From Davidsoniella eucalypti (taxonomy: Eukaryota; Ascomycota; Sordariomycetes; Microascales; Ceratocystidaceae): 24,486 nt of DNA. The first letter of the stretch is position 1, and the number at the start of each line of letters is the position of its first letter. The notes below the pieces were generated by a model. That model saw only the letters and a list, made by a program, of their open reading frames with translations, was not told the origin of the DNA and did not search any database. The DNA is taken from assembly GCA_004009845.1 (NCBI GenBank), contig RMBW01000226.1, forward strand, positions 1-24,486, in the 5' to 3' direction. The position numbers were made by a program, and so were the translations under genes. Below, piece by piece: positions 18,890 through 24,486 of this stretch.

Positions 18890-21716
18890 GATGGAGGCAA
18901 ATGAAGTATATGTAATAAATGTGCCAGATCGGGCGCAAAACAAAAAAGAAAAGAAAGATCGTGTCGGGGCTTGTGAATTGTAATTGTAATTTCGGTTTGA
19001 GGATGTAAGGGTTATGAAGAGGCCGTCTGAAGTATCAGGTATTCTTATCAGATGGTAATAGGCAGCAGAATTAAGGAAGACCGAAGCTCGGCAACAAAAG
19101 GCACGACTCGCGATGATAACAAGACAGGCAAATGGCCAGATACGGATGTGTGAGGTAGTGGCAGGTCCCTGTGACGATCAAGCGATCGGTCTAGGCCAAT
19201 TCCTATGACGCTTCCTATCACCTTCACCGTAATATGCTTCAAAGCGATGCTTGCTTTTGGGTCAGAAAGTGGAGATTAGCTATGCTAGGTTTATCGGGCG
19301 ATGTTACCTAACAGAACTTTAGAATAACAAATGTCAAAGAGTTGAGAGGGGAAAAGAAAGGCTTCTCTTTCAACTTTAACCACAATTCCAATGCAAGGCT
19401 GAGCTGGAGGCAGAAAATAAGAGGGTAAAACAAGAAGTAAACAGAGGGGCCACTTGTCCCGCCTAGGCAATAGTTTCAAAACGACGACCTAATAACAATC
19501 GGCATAAAGCCACCAAATAGACATAAAAGCCACTAAAAGAAACAAAGACAGAGCTATGCTAGTGGCCACTCCAACATGCGCTATCAGCGTTGTAGCCACA
19601 TATACGGTTAGCGTTCTCTATATTATGTGATACATACATATATAGTACATACATGATGCAAAAACCAACGCCTAAAAACATATTTGATACGGCACGAATG
19701 ATCTGCATTTGTTACTTCTTGCCCAACATTGTCTGATGATACGCATTTAGGATCATTTAGTTTTCTCCCAACAAGCCTCATAACCAAAAGACACAGGATA
19801 AAATGAAATATCCACAGGATAAACGATCACACTCATCGATCATCTCAAGACTATAGCATCGTTTTCCTACCAAAGTTCATCGAACGAATTAAAATAGCTT
19901 GCTTGCCTGTTTTCTTTTTTTGCGATTTGTTTTCGCCCAACTAGGAAACTCGTATTTACAGATTATGTCATACCTAGACCCTTACACACATCAAAGCAAC
20001 CCTAGAGCTTTACATGTTGAGATGTATATACGTGTGCGACAAGGATAATATGTCAATTACCACTGCTACTTACTACCAACTTCTATAGAAAAAAACTTCT
20101 ATCGAACAAACGTGCTACAAGACATCTAGTAGCATGAGACTCATTCCGATCGGAACACAGACTAGTCATCTGTTTGGCTACATCATGTGCAAGTTGAAAG
20201 TTTGTACTATAATCTCATCTCTTGTACGGCGTGTAATCCGTGGATGCGTATAAAGCTGAGAGTTGTTGGTGCTAAATTGCCGTTTTTGGGTATTTTCTCT
20301 TTTGATTTTCGGCGATATATTTTAAGCGCCTGGGGAGGAGAAGCGGTGCGTGATTCAATACTTCAGCTATGCATTTTTCCTGCTAATAATAGTAGAGTTG
20401 TATTGCCAAAGGTTCAGTGGCAGCCACAAAGTACTGCAGTATGATTGCCCGTGACCTACCCTCCACCCCTGCTCTACCCGAGCACTATGGGCATCAGTGA
20501 ATGCCGCCATTGTATCGTATCTATGTATGCCAAGAGTCAAGACAATTGATCAAGAATGAGGAGACAACTGTCGAAAGTACTAGTTATAACCATGCCGCAC
20601 TTGACGCCGCACTCGCCAGCGAAGTAAGGCTTACTAGAATAGCCATACGTAGCCAAATGACTATAGAGTCTAGCCCTTTCGGGATGAGAAGCAATCTCTA
20701 CGATGTGGCAAATACTCGTTGCGAGTATACGTTTGTAGACATATGATTATATTGTCGTGCCATTGAAACGAGGCTACTGTTCAGGTGGCTGCAAGTCGGA
20801 TACATAATAAGTGTTTAGAGTTTTCTTTTTCATGTGACCAGGCTAGAATCACAATTGCAAACCATCCAAGAAGAGATCGACACTACATGAAAATGGGTAG
20901 CTTGCATATAGTTGTAGTGTAGTGGATCAGTGCCGCGCCAGCCACTGGACTATAGCAGCTCAACATGGGGAGAGGGACGGAGAGAAGAGAGAGATTATTG
21001 ATGCTACTCACCATATACAACTAACTCCGTTCTTGATATGATTATTGGCCGTGGAAGAATATGATATATGACAGATGCGATGATTCCAAAGACATGTAAT
21101 ACTCGATAGTTGAAAATATTGGATGCGTTAATATCTAGACACATGTACCAAAGAACCAAAGTCCGTAACACTTGGAGGGATTTCCCAGTCTAGCGAAGAG
21201 GTGAGATCTATCCTCAATCAAGTCAACAGGACGGTATGCAATATATACAAATGTGATTCGTAGCTTCTTCGTGACGTAATAGGTGCATACAGGCATAGTC
21301 TTGATATATCTCGGGCTTATATACAACTGATATGGTATGTTGGTGGCGTCAATATCGTAAGAATGGTCTTGGAGACTAGGCGGTTTGATAGAATCTTAGA
21401 ATATTGTAAACCAACAGACGTACAGTGTTATTTTACTTTTTTATGTTGGGTGTGGTGCGTCTATGAACTATCAGCACCATACATACATTGAGCTATGCTT
21501 CATGACCAGCAAATAGTACTTGATATCTTGTATATGCAGGTTAAATGAAGACCTGCGCTGTGTATTACACCAATAGAACTATCCAACCCACCATACCGGC
21601 CTGAATCAGCAGGACATTGCTACTAGGCCGGCGATATATAACCTACGGATTCATATGCTCTATTTTATATCTTAGTGAGGGTTTGAGATGAGGCAGGCGA
21701 CTAAGGGCCGAGTGTA

Positions 21717-21759
21717 TTGACGCCCGGTATCCGTCAACTTGAGCCCTACGGCGCAAGTT
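21717..21759. repeat. Two overlapping small hairpins
   Basis: TTGACG (21717-21722) pairs with CGTCAA (21732-21737), and AACTTG (21736-21741) pairs with CAAGTT (21754-21759). The two stems share two bases, so they could form alternately. The stems are only 6 bp, so chance is a serious alternative. Confidence 0.35.
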
Positions 21760-21818
21760 AAAGATTTAGTTAGGCCTGTACTGTAAGGACATACTTATAC
21801 ATACACCATGTGAGTGTT

Positions 21819-21842
21819 TTTATTTTTATTTTTTATTTTTAT
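21819..21842. repeat. T-rich simple repeat (TTTTTA-like)
   Basis: Imperfect repeats of TTTTTA/TTTTA form a low-complexity block of about 25 bp in the gene-poor stretch. Confidence 0.7.
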
Positions 21843-23489
21843 AATGGGAATTTACCGTTGGCAGCTGTCTTTTGCCTGTGTAGCAGAAGGCGACAGATAT
21901 GCTAATATAGTAATATCAAGCGAATATGAGCCATCCTAATATTTTCCACTACTACTACGAGGAATAACATCACCCAGCCACCCTAGCACACTGATGAGCA
22001 GAAACTGAGAAACCAAAAGGCCCCGGCTTCAATAAAACGCCACGACCGAATCTTGACATTCATAACAAGATAATGCTGTGTATATTTACAGGCATACAAA
22101 TATTGTTTCTTTCATTTCTTTCGTTTTATACTTTGACAGGAAACAGCGAGTTTATAAGCCAGTGTCAACAAGATTATTGGCGCAAGGTCTTTTCTTTTTG
22201 TCATACCGATACACGGTTGGAAATCACTTTTACTACTTTATGTAACTATGGCCATGTTACCCAGATAAGTCGATTGTTTGGTATCGGAAGCGAAGGGCTT
22301 CTCGACTAGAGAATAGAAGATGGGCAGGGAAACTGTAAAACACAAACCTGTGGTCCAGAACGGGCATGTTCCTGGTAGAACTGGCGTCAGATCAATTGAA
22401 TGAATATTCATAGTTCATAAGCCTCTCGGTTTGGATGGGCGTGTAGGCTGACCAAGTCGATGTTCTCCTACAGGCACTAAAATGAGATTTCGTCGTTCGA
22501 GTGCCATGAGGAATACCTTGAAGATCAGGGCCTTGTCGATTCGAGACATAATGAAGAAAAAGAAGTCTTCGTTGCCAAAAGTCCGGGTATAAAGAAAGGC
22601 CACCGAAGTTCGTGCTCAATTCCAATTCCAATTCCAACTATTTTCTGCTTTTACATATATTCCTTTTCTACCCCAATATTTGCTTTCCTACCGGACTGCA
22701 ACCTTGATGGAAAAAAGAAGAAAAAAAAACCACCAAAAAGTCGAAAAGCAAGCATCTGGGTAGGATGTCAAATTTGAACCCGTCCTAACCACTACCTTTT
22801 TCTTTATTTCCGTCCGCACTGACGAAATATCTGGATAGACCCTTGCTATCATTCCTTTTTCTTTTCAGCTGAAGTCTATATTGCAGAGGGTTTATCACCA
22901 TTGTTCCCAATGGGGTACCACTTGAAATATATCAGAATACAACATACATATATGTACAGATATGTACGTACAGATACATTGTTGTATTTTGCATTCAAGG
23001 TGCCATTTTATAGCCGTGCAATTATCATTGAGGATGGTGATAGAGAGAAGGGACACAGACAGCTGTTGTTCGCATTTTGCATTGACTTTTCCAAATATTA
23101 ATCAGCATTTTACTTGGTAACTTGTATTGGAGTGTCACGGTGTTGGGGGAGGGAAAGATCTGCATGAAATTTTGGGAAGCTAGGGTAGATGCTTAGACGA
23201 ACTTTTCGATGAGTCTTGCTCCATGTTGATTGGACAGTGGCTCCCCTGTACAAATGTGGGTATATCTGCTCTATCATTTATACAGTTGTAGTTGTGTTGG
23301 TTGGGCTGCTAAAGAAGGTAAAAAGAAAAGCGTTTAGATGTACACAGCAGCAGTGGCAAATATCGCTAGAATACCACTGTAATAATGTGTGTAAGTGCTG
23401 TAGATCGTTACACTCCGTTGCATCTCATTCATGGCTAAAGATGAAACTATATGCCTGTAGCAAGTATATGTAGCTATACGTATGTATCG

Positions 23490-24067
23490 CAGGAAAACAA
23501 AAAAAGAACCTCATTAAGACAGAAGACGCAATCAAGACATAAACACGATTCTATAAGAAAAAAACAAAGCCTTGTTATAAAATCAAAATATATAACAACC
23601 ACACGAAGCCACACCAAGACGAAAAAAGTTACGTATCAACGACAAATTGGCAATCATGAAAATGAGAAACCACCACAGGAACAGAAAAATACGACAGTCA
23701 TCCTTAAACAGGTAAAGGAAAGGTGATCCTTCCCAGCGAGCCCTAGACTTGCTCGAGTCAAGTTCGCAGTAAAAAGGCAAAAAAACAAAACAAACCAAAA
23801 TCAAAGACAAACTCAAAATCCGTTGACGTAAATGAAGGGAGGAATAACAAAAAAAAACAATGGAACAAACAAAGAAGAGACAATTTAGGGCAGTAACCAA
23901 ACTAGGAATGTACACGAGTACATCATTGGAAACTGGGGATATAATGAGACAACAGGAACAAAAGAGGAAACAACGGCTAATCCAAAGAATATAAAAGTGT
24001 ACATAGCATATATGTATCAAGCATTGGGCTGGAAACGAAATGAAGAAAGCCAGACTACTTGAGGTCC
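23490..24067 (-). other. Probable 3' UTR of the zinc-finger gene
   Basis: The plus strand is A-rich here, so the sense of the minus-strand gene is T-rich, matching the 3' flanks of the CDC50-family and kelch genes. A 203-codon minus-strand open frame overlaps it, but its product is a Phe/Leu/Cys/Ser-rich string expected from reading T-rich DNA, and it starts inside the coding end of the zinc-finger gene in another frame. Confidence 0.4.
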
Positions 24068-24486
24068 CTACGGCTGTCTGTGGCTGTTCTGCAGCGTTCT
24101 TCGCAGCCGGTTGACCTGGTGGGACGTAGGGATAGGAGGCTTGCTCAGCAGAGCGCCGTCTTCGCACGTGATGGCGTGGATAGAAGCCGCCCACTCGACG
24201 AACTTCCTGTCGGAAGCAGGGTTGCCGCAGGCCTCGAGCCCCTCGTTCTTTTCAAAGTGCTTGGCAAGATGCTCGGCGCGCTCATCAAAGGCCTTGACGC
24301 CCCTAAAGGACTCGGGGCACTCGGCGACAGGGCAGTCCAGCGTGGTGTGTAGCTGCTCGTCGTAGAGACGCTTGACCAGGCACTTTTTCTTCCAATCCTG
24401 CTCGGCCACGGCCAGCTCTTGGTCGCTATGGGAGCTGCCGCCTTGCTGCTTGAGGTGTCTGCGGACGTGCTGGGAGAACAGGTCGG
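24068..24486 (-). CDS. C2H2 zinc-finger protein, C-terminal part (cut by the window edge)
   Basis: This minus-strand frame is open from the right edge to a TAG at 24068-24070 and encodes 138 residues of the C-terminus; codons begin at 24484. The first visible residues, DLFSQHVRRHLKQQ, carry the H-x3-H half of a C2H2 finger whose cysteines lie beyond the edge. A second finger-like unit has CPVAEC (C-x4-C) and, 15 residues later, H-x3-H in EHLAKHF. Such fingers usually bind DNA, so a nuclear transcription factor is likely but not shown. No start codon is in the window. The internal GTG at 24407-24409 is not a start, since the coding frame continues upstream through the finger. Confidence 0.8.
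   Translation of the reverse strand, partial: DLFSQHVRRHLKQQGGSSHSDQELAVAEQDWKKKCLVKRLYDEQLHTTLDCPVAECPESFRGVKAFDERAEHLAKHFEKNEGLEACGNPASDRKFVEWAASIHAITCEDGALLSKPPIPTSHQVNRLRRTLQNSHRQP

Larger units (their letters stand above)
18890..24067. other. Gene-poor stretch of about 5.2 kb
   Basis: I see no supportable protein gene, tRNA or rRNA. All open frames here are 60 to 90 codons apart from one T-rich artefact near the right end, and none resembles a family. The DNA is AT-rich throughout. Contents that can be named are a TTTTA-type simple repeat near 21820, a structured GC-richer island at about 21590-21790, and an A-rich block at about 23490-24000 that probably is the 3' UTR of the zinc-finger gene at the right edge. 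It could hold long leaders, non-coding RNAs or decayed sequence. Confidence 0.5.

Noticed and set aside
22745..22800. A minus-strand tRNA-like segment (GGTAGTGGTTAGGACGGG followed by GGTTCAAATTT)
   Set aside because: It resembles A-box and B-box pieces but the distance between them is far too short, no acceptor stem or anticodon arm can be drawn, and the match to the B-box consensus is imperfect.
23583..24194. A 203-codon minus-strand open frame, hydrophobic and apparently multi-pass
   Set aside because: Its first part overlaps the zinc-finger coding end in another frame, and the rest is T-rich DNA read as Phe/Leu/Ser/Cys. It is best explained as 3' UTR.
1..24486. A biosynthetic, defence or selfish gene system
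   Set aside because: All recognised genes are conserved housekeeping functions with no cluster logic. No toxin, polyketide synthase, NLR or CRISPR-like structure is visible.

Overview
The window looks like nuclear DNA of a filamentous ascomycete (Pezizomycotina). Protein genes are interrupted by short introns (mostly 56 to 190 nt) with GTACGT, GTAAGT or GTATGT donors, CTAAC-type branch sites 10 to 25 nt before the acceptor, and CAG/TAG acceptors. Pyrimidine-rich tracts precede several starts. The species cannot be named from the sequence alone.

Layout from left to right. (a) 1-312: a 12-C run, then a weak candidate for the 3' end of a spliced minus-strand gene. (b) 1153-2247 (+): regulatory (modifier) subunit of glutamate-cysteine ligase, two exons. 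(c) 2443-3255 (-): Bud32, the kinase of the KEOPS/EKC complex. (d) 5524-6477 (+): an unrecognised protein with a hydrophobic N-terminus and an Ala/Ser-rich tail. (e) 6690-7324 (-): carboxymuconolactone decarboxylase/AhpD-like protein, two exons. (f) 7621-8113: a MITE-like element with perfect 83-bp inverted terminal repeats and TA at its borders, in the divergent spacer between (e) and (g). (g) 8531-11865 (+): Spt16, the large FACT subunit, four exons. (h) 12869-14550 (-): a Cdc50/Lem3-family flippase subunit, five exons. (i) 15862-16974 (+): the 24-kDa subunit of mitochondrial complex I, three exons. (j) 17279-18889 (-): a kelch beta-propeller protein. (k) 18890-24067: about 5.2 kb with no convincing gene. 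(l) 24068-24486 (-): C-terminal end of a C2H2 zinc-finger protein that runs off the right edge.

From (b) to (j) the genes alternate strictly in strand, so every spacer is either convergent (3'-3') or divergent (5'-5'). The convergent spacers are T-rich after plus-strand genes and A-rich (plus strand) before the stops of minus-strand genes, as expected of 3' UTRs. The genes do not form a pathway. They are housekeeping functions: glutathione synthesis, tRNA modification, chromatin, lipid asymmetry and respiration. I see no secondary-metabolite cluster, defence system, CRISPR array, rRNA or complete tRNA. The most notable non-genic feature is the intact MITE. The exon structures were rebuilt by hand from splice signals, reading phase and family resemblance; all phases close correctly.
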